Source: DSVZ01 sp037439785 (GTDB lineage: Bacteria > Verrucomicrobiota > Verrucomicrobiia > Limisphaerales > J093). Taken from it: a DNA stretch of 64,000 nucleotides. Position 1 is the first letter of the stretch, and each line of letters begins with the position of its first letter. Positions 32,691-42,210 of this stretch are shown piece after piece. The stretch lies in assembly GCA_037439785.1 (NCBI GenBank), contig JBBIVJ010000003.1:1-64000 (forward strand), in the 5' to 3' direction. A program made the translations under genes and the position numbers. The notes under the pieces were generated by a model. That model saw only the letters and a program-made list of their open reading frames with translations. It ran no database searches and was not told where the DNA came from.

Positions 32691-35600
32691 GTGAAGGCTG
32701 CCACACGTTTCACCCAAGCCTCTGGAGTCGAAGCCTTTACCGGAAACGAGTTGCTGGTCAAAGGCTGCCTCGAGGTCGAGGGCGGCACCCACCTGTGGAC
32801 CGGCTACCCCGGCTCGCCAGTGGCGGGGTTCTTCGACACCGCTCGCGAAATCGGCGAGCTGCTCCGAGAGCACGGCATCCGCGCTACCATGGCCAACAAC
32901 GAGGCCCTGGCCGCCGCCATGGTCAGCGGCTCGCAAATGCATGGCCTGCGAGCCATCAGCGTCCAGAAAAGCGTGGGCGTGCATGTGGCGGCGGATGCGC
33001 TGGCGCTGGGCAACCTGGTCGGCGCCCACCCCGAGGGGGGGGCGGTGATCGTGCTGGGGGACGACCCGTGGAGCGACTCGACCCAGGTGCCGGCGGATTC
33101 GCGCTACCTCGCCAAGCACCTGATGATGCCGGTGCTCGAGCCCGGTGACGCGCAGGAACTCAAGGACTGGATTGACCTGGCCTTCAGGCTGTCGCGGGAG
33201 AGCGAGCTGTACATCGGCTACCTGGTGACCACCAACCAGGCCGACGGCGGCGGCTCGGTCGAGGTCCGGCCCAACCAGTTTCCACGGCTGAACACCCACA
33301 ACAAGTTCACGCTGGACACGGCCGCCCTCAACCTCGAGCGCAACGTGCTGCTGCCGCCGCGCACCTGGCGCAAGGAACAGCAGATACACGAGCGGTTCGA
33401 GCGGCTCTGGGCCAGCGCCCGCCGCCACGGCGTCCACCGCCACGAACCGGCGCGCACGGACACCAACGCGGAGGCGCGGCTGGGCTTTGTGACCTCGGCC
33501 GCGGCCTACTGCTACCTGCGGCATGCCCTGGCCGAGATGGAGCTGGACGGCCATTTCCCGATCCTCAAGGTGGGGGTGACCTACCCGCTGGACCCCGCCC
33601 TGATCCTCGAATTTGCCGCCGGCCTGCGCAGCCTTTACGTGATCGAGGAGCGCCGCGGCTTCCTCGAAGAACAGGTGGTGGAAATCCTCCACCGCGCCCG
33701 GCAGACCGCCGATCACGAGTCGCGCCCCCTGCCGACGGAGGTCTGGGGCAAGGTCTTTCCGCTGGGATTGCGGGGCATCCCAGAAGCGCGCGGGCTCAAC
33801 CCGAGCAAGTTGATCGGCCGGCTGGGGCCGCTGTTTCTGAGCCTGCCCGAGCTGCGCGGTCGCTTCGACGAACCACGCGTCCGGGCCGAACTGGAGCTGC
33901 TGGCGGAGGTCAGGGCGGTGAAGCTCCAGTTGGCGCCGCGCACGCCCACCTTCTGCCCCGGCTGCCCCCATCGCGACTCGGCCAGCGTGCTGCTCGAGAT
34001 CAAGCGCCAGTTCCGCAACGCCGACTACATGCGCCGCGTGCACGGGACCGGGCCGGTGGACCTGGTCTTCCACGGCGACACCGGCTGCTACACCATGCTG
34101 ATGTTCGAGCCGACCAAGGACCTCATGCACAACTACAGCGGCATGGGCCTGGGCGGGGGCACCGGCGCGGGCATTGACCCCTTCATCCGCAACAAGCAGG
34201 TCGTGTTCATGGGCGACTCGACCTTCTTCCACAGCGGCCAGATCGCCATCTCGAATTCGCTCAAGAACGGCCAGGACATCACCTACATCCTCCTCGACAA
34301 CAAGACCACCGCCATGACCGGCCACCAGACCACCCCGGCACTGGAGGAGGGCCTGAGCGGGGAGAAGACTTTTGCCCAGAACATTGACGCGATCATCGCC
34401 GGGATCACCGACCAGACCCGCACCGGCGCGACGGTGGTGCGGGTGAATCCGGCCGAGGTGGCCGCCTACCGCGCCCTGCTCGAAAAGACCATCCTCCAGG
34501 ACGGCGTGAAGGTGGTGGTGGCCGACAAGGAATGCGGCATCACCTTCCACCGCCGGGCGGCGCGGGAGGAACGGCGTCAGTTGCACCGGCTCGGCTTCCT
34601 GCCCCGCAAGCGCTTCATCCACATCACCGCCGAGGTCTGCGAACACTGCCTCGAGTGCACCCGCGCCACCGGCTGCCCGGGCCTGACCTTCCACCAGACC
34701 CCCTACGGCCGGAAGGTCCAGACCGATCTTTCCTGGTGTGTGGCCGACGGCGCCTGCACGCGGTTTGAAGTGGCGCCCGACCCTGCCGGGCCGCGCGTAA
34801 AGGCCTGCCCCTCCTTCGAGGAGGTGATCGTGACACGCCGCCAGCGCCCCCCCTCGCCCCTCGAGCAACTGGATTTCCACCGTCTGCCCGAGCCCCCCGC
34901 GCCACGGCTGGAGCGGTTGTGGCGCGGTTACCTGGCCGGGGTCGGCGGCATGGGCATCGGCACCGCCACCGCGGTGCTCGTCCTGGCCGGCCACCGCGAG
35001 GGTTACCGGGTGCTGTACTGCGACAAGAAGGGCCTGGCCATCCGCAACGGCAGCGTGTACTCGATGATCACCTACGCCCCGCCCGGCGCCCCCTACACCT
35101 CGAACCTGATCCCCTACGGCAAGGCGGACCTCCTGGTGGGGGTGGACGTACTGGAGGCGGCCCGCGCTCTGGACCCCTCGGCCAACCAGCGCGTGGGCAG
35201 CCGGCACCACACGGCCGTGGTGGTCAACACCCACAAGACCCCCACCATCCTCACCCTGCTGGGCCAGGACGACTTCGAGGTCGCCCGGCTCGAGACCTTC
35301 CTGCGGGAGCACACCCGCTCCGACGCCTGGTTCAGCGCGGACGTCTCCCGCTTCTCCGAACGGTTCTTTGGCACCCAGCTTCACGCCAACATCATGATGC
35401 TCGGCGTGGCCTTCCAACTCGGCCTGCTCCCCCTCAGCCTGGCCAGCCTGCGGGGGGCCATCGAGTCCGGCCTTGGCGCGGCCGCCGCTGACAACCTCAA
35501 GGCCTTCCACCTCGGCCGCTACCTCGCCCATGACCTCGCCGCGGTGGAAGCCGCCATCGGCGAAGTCCGCGAGCCCCGCACCCTGGGCGAGGTCCTGGCC

Positions 35601-36350
35601 GACAAATCCGCCCTGCTCCGCCGTCAGCGCGGGGGCACCGCCCGGGCCCGCGGCTACGAGGACCTGCTCCGCCAGGCCCTGCCGGACCTGCCCGAAGACG
35701 ACGTCCTGCGCGGGGACTTTGCCCGGCGCGTGTACGACCTGATCCAGTTCGAAGACCTGGCCTATGCCCGGCGCTACGTGGAGCTGGTCACCCAGGTCAG
35801 CCGGGCCGATGGTCCCGAGCATGGCCACGCCGCCACCCGCGCCGTGGTCTGGAACCTCCACAAGGTCATGGCCATCAAGGACGAGGTCTATGTGGCCCAC
35901 CTCCTCACCAGCGAGGAAAAACACCGCGCCGACCGCGCCCGCTTCCAGGTGGACCCCGCCCGCGGTGACCGCATCCGCTACCGGCATCTGAACCGGCCGC
36001 AATTCACCCTGCTGGGCCGCGAGATCGTTTGGGACATGAAGACCCGCGACTGGATGCTGCACCTGGTCAAGCGCATGAAATGGCTGCGGCGCGCCCTCCC
36101 AGACTGGCACCGGCCCGAAAAAGAGTTTCGCGACTGGTACCTCGGCTTCGTGGACGCCTTCCCCGCCCTGGCCACCGATGCCGACCGTTACCGCCGGGCC
36201 CTGCGCATCCTGAACCTGCCCGAAACGGTCACCGGCTATCGGGAAGTGCGTTACCCCAAGATGGCCGCCGCACGCGAGCAGGGCGACCGCTGGTGGGCAG
36301 AGTTGCGTCAGCCGCGCCCGACCGAAAGCGCCGCCCTGGCGGCCGCCTGA
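32691..36350 (+). CDS. Indolepyruvate ferredoxin oxidoreductase, single-chain (alpha+beta fused)
   Basis: 1219 residues from the GTG at 32691, where homology begins; the open frame upstream is antisense to the propeller gene. The PYR-type domain (GGTHLWTGYPGSPVAGFFD) comes first. FCPGCPHRDSAS (about residue 422) and a TPP-binding domain (FHGDTGCYTMLMFEP near 460, GDSTFFHSGQ near 507) follow. A ferredoxin-like cluster motif CEHCLECTRATGC lies near 650 with a degenerate second set near 685 (CVADGACTRF ... ACPSF). The gamma-like domain starts AGVGGMGIGTATAVLVLAG near 750. It oxidatively decarboxylates aryl pyruvates to aryl-acetyl-CoA with ferredoxin as acceptor. It is split into two subunits in many organisms and fused here. 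Confidence 0.93.
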   Translation: MKAATRFTQASGVEAFTGNELLVKGCLEVEGGTHLWTGYPGSPVAGFFDTAREIGELLREHGIRATMANNEALAAAMVSGSQMHGLRAISVQKSVGVHVAADALALGNLVGAHPEGGAVIVLGDDPWSDSTQVPADSRYLAKHLMMPVLEPGDAQELKDWIDLAFRLSRESELYIGYLVTTNQADGGGSVEVRPNQFPRLNTHNKFTLDTAALNLERNVLLPPRTWRKEQQIHERFERLWASARRHGVHRHEPARTDTNAEARLGFVTSAAAYCYLRHALAEMELDGHFPILKVGVTYPLDPALILEFAAGLRSLYVIEERRGFLEEQVVEILHRARQTADHESRPLPTEVWGKVFPLGLRGIPEARGLNPSKLIGRLGPLFLSLPELRGRFDEPRVRAELELLAEVRAVKLQLAPRTPTFCPGCPHRDSASVLLEIKRQFRNADYMRRVHGTGPVDLVFHGDTGCYTMLMFEPTKDLMHNYSGMGLGGGTGAGIDPFIRNKQVVFMGDSTFFHSGQIAISNSLKNGQDITYILLDNKTTAMTGHQTTPALEEGLSGEKTFAQNIDAIIAGITDQTRTGATVVRVNPAEVAAYRALLEKTILQDGVKVVVADKECGITFHRRAAREERRQLHRLGFLPRKRFIHITAEVCEHCLECTRATGCPGLTFHQTPYGRKVQTDLSWCVADGACTRFEVAPDPAGPRVKACPSFEEVIVTRRQRPPSPLEQLDFHRLPEPPAPRLERLWRGYLAGVGGMGIGTATAVLVLAGHREGYRVLYCDKKGLAIRNGSVYSMITYAPPGAPYTSNLIPYGKADLLVGVDVLEAARALDPSANQRVGSRHHTAVVVNTHKTPTILTLLGQDDFEVARLETFLREHTRSDAWFSADVSRFSERFFGTQLHANIMMLGVAFQLGLLPLSLASLRGAIESGLGAAAADNLKAFHLGRYLAHDLAAVEAAIGEVREPRTLGEVLADKSALLRRQRGGTARARGYEDLLRQALPDLPEDDVLRGDFARRVYDLIQFEDLAYARRYVELVTQVSRADGPEHGHAATRAVVWNLHKVMAIKDEVYVAHLLTSEEKHRADRARFQVDPARGDRIRYRHLNRPQFTLLGREIVWDMKTRDWMLHLVKRMKWLRRALPDWHRPEKEFRDWYLGFVDAFPALATDADRYRRALRILNLPETVTGYREVRYPKMAAAREQGDRWWAELRQPRPTESAALAAA

Positions 36351-36687
36351 GCCGCCCGATCCCGACGTTTTGGGGCGTTCACCCCTGCCCCCTGCCCGCC
36401 TTCCCCTGCCGTGGGGTAGGAGATTCACGGAGGACCCCGGCCGTCTATCGAACGGGGTCTGGACAATTGCCAGACCCTGTGCCATCCTCCGTTTGGCGTT
36501 GAAACTGCTTGGGAATTCGGCTGTGCCGCATCCGTGACCGCCTGATTCGGAAGGCAGCCCACACTGCGCCACGTCGCTGCCGGGCCATTCCACCCGGCCC
36601 GCGAGGGATGAAGGGTCCAACACTGAACGTGCTTTTTCAGGGGACGCCCGGACAGGGAAAAACCGGGACGGCAACCTGCTTCCTGCC
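36351..36687. other. Gene-free stretch before the sigma-54 activator gene
   Basis: These 337 bases contain no supported gene. The only structure seen is the inverted repeat at 36455-36477. The activator gene starts at its right end. Confidence 0.6.
36455..36477. promoter_or_regulatory. Perfect 8-bp inverted repeat
   Basis: GGGTCTGG and CCAGACCC flank the 7-base loop ACAATTG. No T-run follows. It could be an operator upstream of the response-regulator gene or a stem ending transcription of the oxidoreductase gene. Confidence 0.4.
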
Positions 36688-38109
36688 GTGAAAAGCCGTG
36701 TTCTGATCATTGACGACGACACCGACCTCCAGGAGATGGTGGCTGGTTATTTGACAGCCAGCGGCCACGAAGTCACCGCTGCCTTCTCCGTGACCGAGGC
36801 CCGCCACCGCTTCACACAAAGTGAACCGGATGTGGTCCTGCTGGACTGGCGGTTGCCGGATGGGGACGGCCTGGACCTGCTGCCCGAACTCAAGCGGCAG
36901 TGGCCGGCCAGCGAGGTGATCTTCTGCACCGGCTTCGCCTCCTTCGATGTCGCCGTCGAGGCGGTCAAGCGCGGCGCCTTTCACTTCCTGGGCAAACCGT
37001 TTGCCCTCGAAGTGCTGGGGCCACTGCTGGAACGCGCCTGCGAGCACCGCCAGCTCCACACCCGCGCTCAAACCTTCCAGCGCGCCCTGCAAAACCTCCA
37101 GGAACGCCCCCCGGCCGTCTTCAGCAGCGCCTCCTCCGTGGCCCTGCTCCGCCTAGTCGAACGCGTCGCCGCCAGCGACGCCCCCCTCCTCATCACCGGC
37201 GAAAGCGGCACCGGCAAGGAGGTCGTCGCCGATCTCATCCACACCCTGAGCCCCCGCTCCGGCCGGCCCTTCATCAAGGTCAACTGCGCCGCCATCCCCC
37301 GCGAGCTGTTCGAAAGCGAACTCTTCGGCGTGGTCAAGGGCGCCTACACCGGCGCCGATGCCGACCGCGACGGCCTGTTCCACCACGCGGCCGATGGCAG
37401 CCTCCTGCTGGACGAAATCACCGAAATGCCGGTGGAAACCCAGGCCAAACTCCTGCGGGTGCTCCAGGAAAAACGCTACCGGCCCGTCGGCGGCCACGAC
37501 TCCTTCCCCCTCGAGTGCCGCGTCATGGCCACCACCAACCGGCGCCTCGAGGACGCCATCCGGGACCATCACCTCCGGGAGGACCTTTACTACCGCCTGA
37601 GCGTGCTGACCGTCCACCTGCCGCCGTTGCGCGAACGGCGCGAGGACATCCTCCCCCTGGCCATGAATTTCCTTCGCCGCTTCGCCGCCCAGGCCGGCCG
37701 CGCCATCTCCGGCTTCGACCAGGCCGCCGCCTGGGCCCTGACCCGCGCCGACTGGCCGGGCAACGTGCGCCAGCTCGAAAACGAAATCCAGCGCGCCGTC
37801 CTGCTCTGCGATCAGAACCTCATCCGCCTCGAAGACCTGCGCTGCGGCGCCCAGGTTCCGCCCGTGGCCGAGACCAGCCCCACCCCGCGCACCATTGAGG
37901 AGATGATCAAGTTCATGATCCTCCAGGCGCTGCAACGGCATCGGGGCAACCGCACCGCCGCCGCCCGTGAACTGGGCATTGACCCCAGCACCCTCTTCCG
38001 CCGCCTCAAGGCCTACGGCCTCGGCACACGCCAGGGGCCGGTGAGGATCGCCCCGGGCCACAATGGCGATCCGATCAGCCCTCCGCCGCCCCCACCGGCG
38101 GTCGCGTGA
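36688..38109 (+). CDS. NtrC-family sigma-54-dependent response regulator
   Basis: 473 residues from a GTG start. The receiver domain has the acidic pocket DDD and phospho-acceptor Asp53 (VVLLDWRLPDGDG). The AAA+ domain has Walker A GESGTGKE (about 171), the sigma-54 contact loop as GAYTGA (Tyr for the usual Phe, a tolerated variant) and Walker B LLLDEI. A Fis-type helix-turn-helix is NRTAAARELGIDPSTLFRRL. It activates sigma-54 promoters after phosphorylation by an unlinked histidine kinase. A proline-rich tail follows the DNA-binding domain. No target operon can be named. Confidence 0.94.
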   Translation: MKSRVLIIDDDTDLQEMVAGYLTASGHEVTAAFSVTEARHRFTQSEPDVVLLDWRLPDGDGLDLLPELKRQWPASEVIFCTGFASFDVAVEAVKRGAFHFLGKPFALEVLGPLLERACEHRQLHTRAQTFQRALQNLQERPPAVFSSASSVALLRLVERVAASDAPLLITGESGTGKEVVADLIHTLSPRSGRPFIKVNCAAIPRELFESELFGVVKGAYTGADADRDGLFHHAADGSLLLDEITEMPVETQAKLLRVLQEKRYRPVGGHDSFPLECRVMATTNRRLEDAIRDHHLREDLYYRLSVLTVHLPPLRERREDILPLAMNFLRRFAAQAGRAISGFDQAAAWALTRADWPGNVRQLENEIQRAVLLCDQNLIRLEDLRCGAQVPPVAETSPTPRTIEEMIKFMILQALQRHRGNRTAAARELGIDPSTLFRRLKAYGLGTRQGPVRIAPGHNGDPISPPPPPPAVA

Positions 38110-38236
38110 CCTGCCCCCCGGACAGGTGACCACTCCGGGCAGACGAGCCGGGGAAGGGCGGTCGCTCCCCGAGCCGCGGACTTCCCCCTTGCCTCGCGTC
38201 GCGGCGCACCGGAACCTAGCGCCGCACGAGGCAACC

Positions 38237-39007
38237 ATGAGCTCCCTTGCTGGCAAAATCGGCATCGTCTTCGGCGTGGCCAACAAACGCTCCATCGCCT
38301 GGGCCATCGCCCGCGCCTGGGCCGGGGCGGGCGCGCAACTGGCCTTCACCTACCAGGGCGAGCGGCTCAAGGAAAACGTCGAGGAACTGGCCGGAACCTT
38401 CGGTCCGGACACCCTGATCCTGGAGTGTGACGTGACGCGGGACGACCACATCGCGGCGGTGTTCGACGCGCTACGGCAGCGGTACGGCCGGCTGCATCTG
38501 CTCCTGCATTCGGTGGCCTACGCCCCCCGCGAGGCGCTCGAGGGCCGCTTTGTGGACACCAGCCGCGAGGCCTTTCGCGTGGCGCACGACGTCAGCGCCT
38601 ATTCCCTGGTGGCCCTGGCGCGCGCGGCGGCGCCCCTGATGACCGAGGGGGGCAGCATCCTGGCCCTGAGCTACTACGGAGCGGAGAAGGTGGTGCCCCA
38701 CTACAACGTCATGGGCGTGGCCAAGGCGGCGCTCGAGGCCAGCATGCGCTACCTCGCCTACGATCTGGGCCCGCAGAAAATCCGCGTCAACTGCCTCAGC
38801 GCCGGCCCCGTCAACACCCTGGCCGCCCGCGGCATCAGCGGCTTTCTTGAAATGCTCAAGCACTACGAACTGAAGGCCCCCCTCCGCCGCAACGTCACCC
38901 CCGACGAACTGGGCGCCACCGGCCTGTTCCTGGCCAGCGACGGCGCGGCCGCCATCACCGGTCAGGTGATCTACGTGGATTGCGGCTACCAGATCATGGG
39001 GATGTAA
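38237..39007 (+). CDS. fabI: Enoyl-[acyl-carrier-protein] reductase (NADH)
   Basis: 256 residues from the ATG at 38237 (MSSLAGKIGIVFGVANKRSI); the longer frame is not homologous. The SDR fold of FabI has the atypical glycine motif GVANKRSIAWAIA, the active-site Tyr-x6-Lys in YNVMGVAKAALEASMRYLA, and the ISGFLEMLKHYE substrate loop. It catalyses the last step of fatty-acid elongation (type II FAS). It overlaps the convergent aat gene by 14 bases at the 3' end. Confidence 0.96.
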   Translation: MSSLAGKIGIVFGVANKRSIAWAIARAWAGAGAQLAFTYQGERLKENVEELAGTFGPDTLILECDVTRDDHIAAVFDALRQRYGRLHLLLHSVAYAPREALEGRFVDTSREAFRVAHDVSAYSLVALARAAAPLMTEGGSILALSYYGAEKVVPHYNVMGVAKAALEASMRYLAYDLGPQKIRVNCLSAGPVNTLAARGISGFLEMLKHYELKAPLRRNVTPDELGATGLFLASDGAAAITGQVIYVDCGYQIMGM

Positions 39008-39698
39008 CCGGCGGGGCGTCGGCAAAGGTACACCGCTGCGCCACCGCCTTCCGCAACCGGCGCAGATACTCGGCGCGGGGAATCTCGACCGCCCCCAGCC
39101 GCCGCGTGACCGGTGTGAGCATCTGGATGTCCAGCAGCACAAACCCCCGCGCGCGCAGCCGCTCGACCAGCCGCGCCAGCGCCACCTTCGAGGCGTCCGA
39201 CGCCCGGTGAAACATGGATTCCGCCGCGAACAACCCCCCCACCGCCACCCCGTAAAGCCCCCCCACCAGCGCGTCTCCCTGCCAGCACTCGACGCTGTGC
39301 GCGTGGCCGGCCCGGTGCAGCGCGGTGTACGCCTCGAGGAAGGCCGGGCTGATCCAGGTGGTTTCCCGGCCGGGCGCCGGCGCCGCGCACCCTTCCATCA
39401 CCGCGCGGAAGGCCCGGTTCACCGTCACCGTGAACCGCCCGGACCGCAGCACCCGCGCCAGGCTCCGCGGCACGTGGAAGCGGTCCAGCTCGAAGATCGC
39501 GCGGGGGTCGGGCGACCACCAGCTCAGCACCGGTTCGTCGCTCCAGGGAAAAATCCCTTTCCGGTACGCCGCCAGCAGGCGCGGCACCGAGAGATCACCC
39601 CCCAGCGCCACCAACCCCGCCTGGGGCCCGTACCGCGGGCTCTGGCGCGGATCGGGGAACTCCAGCTCGGGTCCGAGAACGGGCGGCCAGAAGTTCAT
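38994..39698 (-). CDS. aat: Leucyl/phenylalanyl-tRNA-protein transferase
   Basis: 234 residues from the ATG at 39698 (MNFWPPV). Family motifs are GLVALGGDLSVPRLLAAYRK, GIFPWSDEPVLSWWSPDPR, HSVECW and FAAESMFHRASDASKVALA, followed by LLDIQM. It adds Leu or Phe to proteins with basic N-termini for ClpAP-dependent N-end-rule degradation. Its 3' end overlaps fabI. Confidence 0.96.
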   Translation of the reverse strand: MNFWPPVLGPELEFPDPRQSPRYGPQAGLVALGGDLSVPRLLAAYRKGIFPWSDEPVLSWWSPDPRAIFELDRFHVPRSLARVLRSGRFTVTVNRAFRAVMEGCAAPAPGRETTWISPAFLEAYTALHRAGHAHSVECWQGDALVGGLYGVAVGGLFAAESMFHRASDASKVALARLVERLRARGFVLLDIQMLTPVTRRLGAVEIPRAEYLRRLRKAVAQRCTFADAPPVTSP

Positions 39699-39746
39699 GG
39701 CCCGGGACAGCAACGGCCGGCGCCGGCGGGCACCCACTCTTCAGCT

Positions 39747-40196
39747 TCAGGGCGCGGGCGCGGCGGCGGGGGGCGCCGGGGCGGGCGGCGGGGCCGGGAC
39801 CGGTCGGGCGGACTCGCGCCAGTCCAGGGCGCCCTTGCGCCACGCGTACAGGTAGCCCGCGAACAGCACGCCCAGGAAGGAAATCATGGCCCAGTAAATC
39901 ACCCCCCCGGTGCCGGGTTCACCCCGCAGCTCGCGAAACACCACCGCCCATGGATAGAGAAACACCAGCTCGATGTCGAAGAGGATGAACAGCATCGCGA
40001 CCAGGTAAAACTTCACCGACCAGCGGGTGCCCCCGGCCACCGGCACCATGCCGCATTCGTAGGCCGTGTCCTTGACGGCCGAGCGCCGGCCCGCCTGGCC
40101 CAGCAGGTGCGACAACCCCAACATCCCGCCGGACACCGCCACGGCCACGCCCAGCAGCAGCAACACCGGAAGGTACTGGTCCAACTGCGCTACCAC
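39747..40196 (-). CDS. nuoA: NADH-quinone oxidoreductase subunit A, isolated copy
   Basis: 149 residues from the GTG at 40196 (VAQLDQYLPVLLLLGVAV); further upstream the frame is low-complexity Arg/Ala-rich. Three helices are present with the conserved NuoA loop YECGMVPVAGGTRWSVKFYL and FILFDIELVFLYPWAV. An Ala/Pro-rich tail is added. No other complex I gene is adjacent; the closest are the nuoA-D genes 3.4-6.3 kb away. It is a second NuoA/ND3-type subunit, suggesting either two complex I forms or a split operon. Confidence 0.92.
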   Translation of the reverse strand: MVAQLDQYLPVLLLLGVAVAVSGGMLGLSHLLGQAGRRSAVKDTAYECGMVPVAGGTRWSVKFYLVAMLFILFDIELVFLYPWAVVFRELRGEPGTGGVIYWAMISFLGVLFAGYLYAWRKGALDWRESARPVPAPPPAPAPPAAAPAP

Positions 40197-40348
40197 GCGC
40201 CGCAACCTAGGAATGCCCTCCGCCCCCCGCAAGCGCAAAGGCGCCGCCCGCTCCGCGGCCCCGGCCTCCCCCGGCCCGCCGTTACCGCCCGCGGCGGCCC
40301 GGCCGCGAATGCCGTTGCCGCGGTTTCGCTTCCTGCCAGGCTCTGCGC

Positions 40349-41056
40349 ATGCATCCCTCAACCTTGCCCATCTCCAGCGGGCCGGCCTGGCTGCGCCCCT
40401 CCGTGCTCGCCCTGGTGGCCGCCAATCTGCTGCCCCTGGGCGGGGTGCTGTTTCTGGGCTGGGTGGTCTTCCCCCTGGTGTTCCTGTTCTGGCTGGAAAA
40501 CGTCATCGTGGGCGGCTTCAACGTGCTGAAGATGCTGGCGGCGGATGCCGGCTCGGCGGCCGCGTGGGCGGCCAAGGTGTTCATGATCCCGTTCTTCTGC
40601 GTCCACTACGGCCTGTTTTGCTTCGTGCACGGCGTGTTTGTGGTGGCGCTCTTCGGCCGCGGAGTGGTGTCCCCGGAGGGCTTTCCCTCGCCGGGCACCT
40701 TCTGGCAGGTGCTCCAGACCCAGCACCTGGGCTGGGCCGCGCTGGGGCTGGGGGTCAGTCACGGCCTCTCCTACGTGCTCAATTTCCTCCGCGGCGGTGA
40801 GTACCGGCAGGCGAAGCTGGACGGCCTGATGATGGCGCCCTACGCCCGCGTGGTGGTGCTGCACCTGGCCATCCTGGCCGGCGGCTTCCTGATCCTGAGC
40901 CTGGGCTCGCCGCTGTGGGCCTTGATCCTGTTGCTGGCGTTGAAGGTGGCGGTGGACCTGCGGGCCCACCTGCGGGAACGGCAGCGCTTCGCCCCCGCTC
41001 CCGCCGGGGACGCGGGCAAGGCGCGGGGGCTGACCGGCCCGGGCGCGGATGCGTGA
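40349..41056 (+). CDS. DUF6498-type multi-pass membrane protein
   Basis: 235 residues with about five hydrophobic helices. Characteristic segments are FPLVFLFWLENVIVGGFNVL, FCVHYGLFCFVHGVFVVALF and the end motif APYARVVVLHLAILAGGFLI, which I recognise as the DUF6498 family, of unknown function. The C-terminus is charged and cytoplasmic-looking. It is convergent with the PQQ-propeller gene and divergent from the isolated nuoA. Confidence 0.8.
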   Translation: MHPSTLPISSGPAWLRPSVLALVAANLLPLGGVLFLGWVVFPLVFLFWLENVIVGGFNVLKMLAADAGSAAAWAAKVFMIPFFCVHYGLFCFVHGVFVVALFGRGVVSPEGFPSPGTFWQVLQTQHLGWAALGLGVSHGLSYVLNFLRGGEYRQAKLDGLMMAPYARVVVLHLAILAGGFLILSLGSPLWALILLLALKVAVDLRAHLRERQRFAPAPAGDAGKARGLTGPGADA

Positions 41057-41069
41057 CCGGCCCGTCGCC

Positions 41070-42206
41070 TCACGCGCGGTTCCGCCAGACGTACACGGTG
41101 CGGTCGGTCCCCGGCAGATGGAGGTTGCCGGCCGGATCAAAGGACGGCGGCGCCTGCAGGGCCCGCGCCGCCTCGAATACCACCCGTCCCCGGCCATCGG
41201 CGGTGACCTCGTGCAGCCGGCCCAGCGGGTCCCCCACCCAGCAGCACCCCCCGGCCTCGCACACCGGCGACGCCAGGAGGTATTCGGCGCCTGTCGGGTA
41301 ACGGCAGTCCGGCGCGGCCGCCCCCACGCGGAAGCGGTGCAGTTCCCCGCCCAGGTCCGCCACCCGGAGCGCGCCGTCCGGGGCCAGCGCGGGCGTGACC
41401 TGCACGCCGCGCGGCAACGGCCAGCGTCCGGCGACTTCGCCGGCGGAGAGCGTGGCCGCCAGGACGGTCGCCGCCCGGCCGTCATTGGCCACCCACCACA
41501 CCCGACCGCGGGCCTCGTCCACCACCGGCGCGGCGGTGACGGGAATGCGTGCGGCGCCGCGCGGGCCTTCCGGTTCCTGGTGGAGCAAGGTTTCTCGACC
41601 GTCGGGCTCCCGCCGCACCAGTTGCACGCCCCCGCCCCGGTTGACCCGCAGGCAGAAGATCACCTCCTGCGTGGTCGCGGCCGCACCGGCCGAGGGATAA
41701 AGGCCGGCCTCCCAGCTTTCGAGCGTGCGGCCGGTCCCGGCGTCCAGGGCGTGAAACTGTCCGCCCCAACTGCTGGTCACCAGCCGCTGCGCCCGCGGCA
41801 GCCACAGGAGGTCCGCCGTGATGCGCGGGTCGCTCGCGGTGGGCAGCGGCCGTTCCCAGAGCACCGCGCCGTCGCGGGTGCTCAGCGCGTAAACCCGCCC
41901 CCGATGCGTGCCCACAAACAACCGCCCACCGCTCACATCCACGGCCGGCGTGGCGGAAATGCCTCCCACCACCTGCCGTTCCCAGCACCGGGCACCTTCC
42001 GGGTCAAAGGCGAGGACAACGCCCTGCATGTCGGCCACAAAAGCCCGCCCGGCGGAGTCAAAGACCACCCCGGCCTGCACGGCCCCACGGGTGGTCAGGC
42101 GGCGCACCGGCCGGCCGCGCATCCGAACCGGCCGGGGAAACAACCCGGTGTGGGCGGGGCCGCCGCCGGCGCAGCACCAGGGGGAGGCGGAGACAGGAGC
42201 CTGCAT
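41070..42206 (-). CDS. PQQ-like beta-propeller protein
   Basis: 378 residues from the ATG at 42206; the longer frame upstream overlaps the DUF362 gene out of phase. Repeats such as GGRLFVGTHRGRVYALSTRDG, VTSSWGGQFHALDAGTG and LHLPGTDRTVYVWRNRA are WD40/PQQ-type blades of an outer-membrane or periplasmic propeller. No clear signal peptide is present. It starts 4 bases after the DUF362 gene, so the two form a unit. Role unknown; binding or scaffolding is likely. Confidence 0.8.
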   Translation of the reverse strand: MQAPVSASPWCCAGGGPAHTGLFPRPVRMRGRPVRRLTTRGAVQAGVVFDSAGRAFVADMQGVVLAFDPEGARCWERQVVGGISATPAVDVSGGRLFVGTHRGRVYALSTRDGAVLWERPLPTASDPRITADLLWLPRAQRLVTSSWGGQFHALDAGTGRTLESWEAGLYPSAGAAATTQEVIFCLRVNRGGGVQLVRREPDGRETLLHQEPEGPRGAARIPVTAAPVVDEARGRVWWVANDGRAATVLAATLSAGEVAGRWPLPRGVQVTPALAPDGALRVADLGGELHRFRVGAAAPDCRYPTGAEYLLASPVCEAGGCCWVGDPLGRLHEVTADGRGRVVFEAARALQAPPSFDPAGNLHLPGTDRTVYVWRNRA

Positions 42207-42210
42207 GAGG

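Noticed and set aside
32532..36722. A 1396-codon open frame antisense to the ferredoxin oxidoreductase gene
   Set aside because: It mirrors a recognised gene in GC-rich DNA, where the antisense frame rarely meets stops. Its translation is low-complexity and matches no family.
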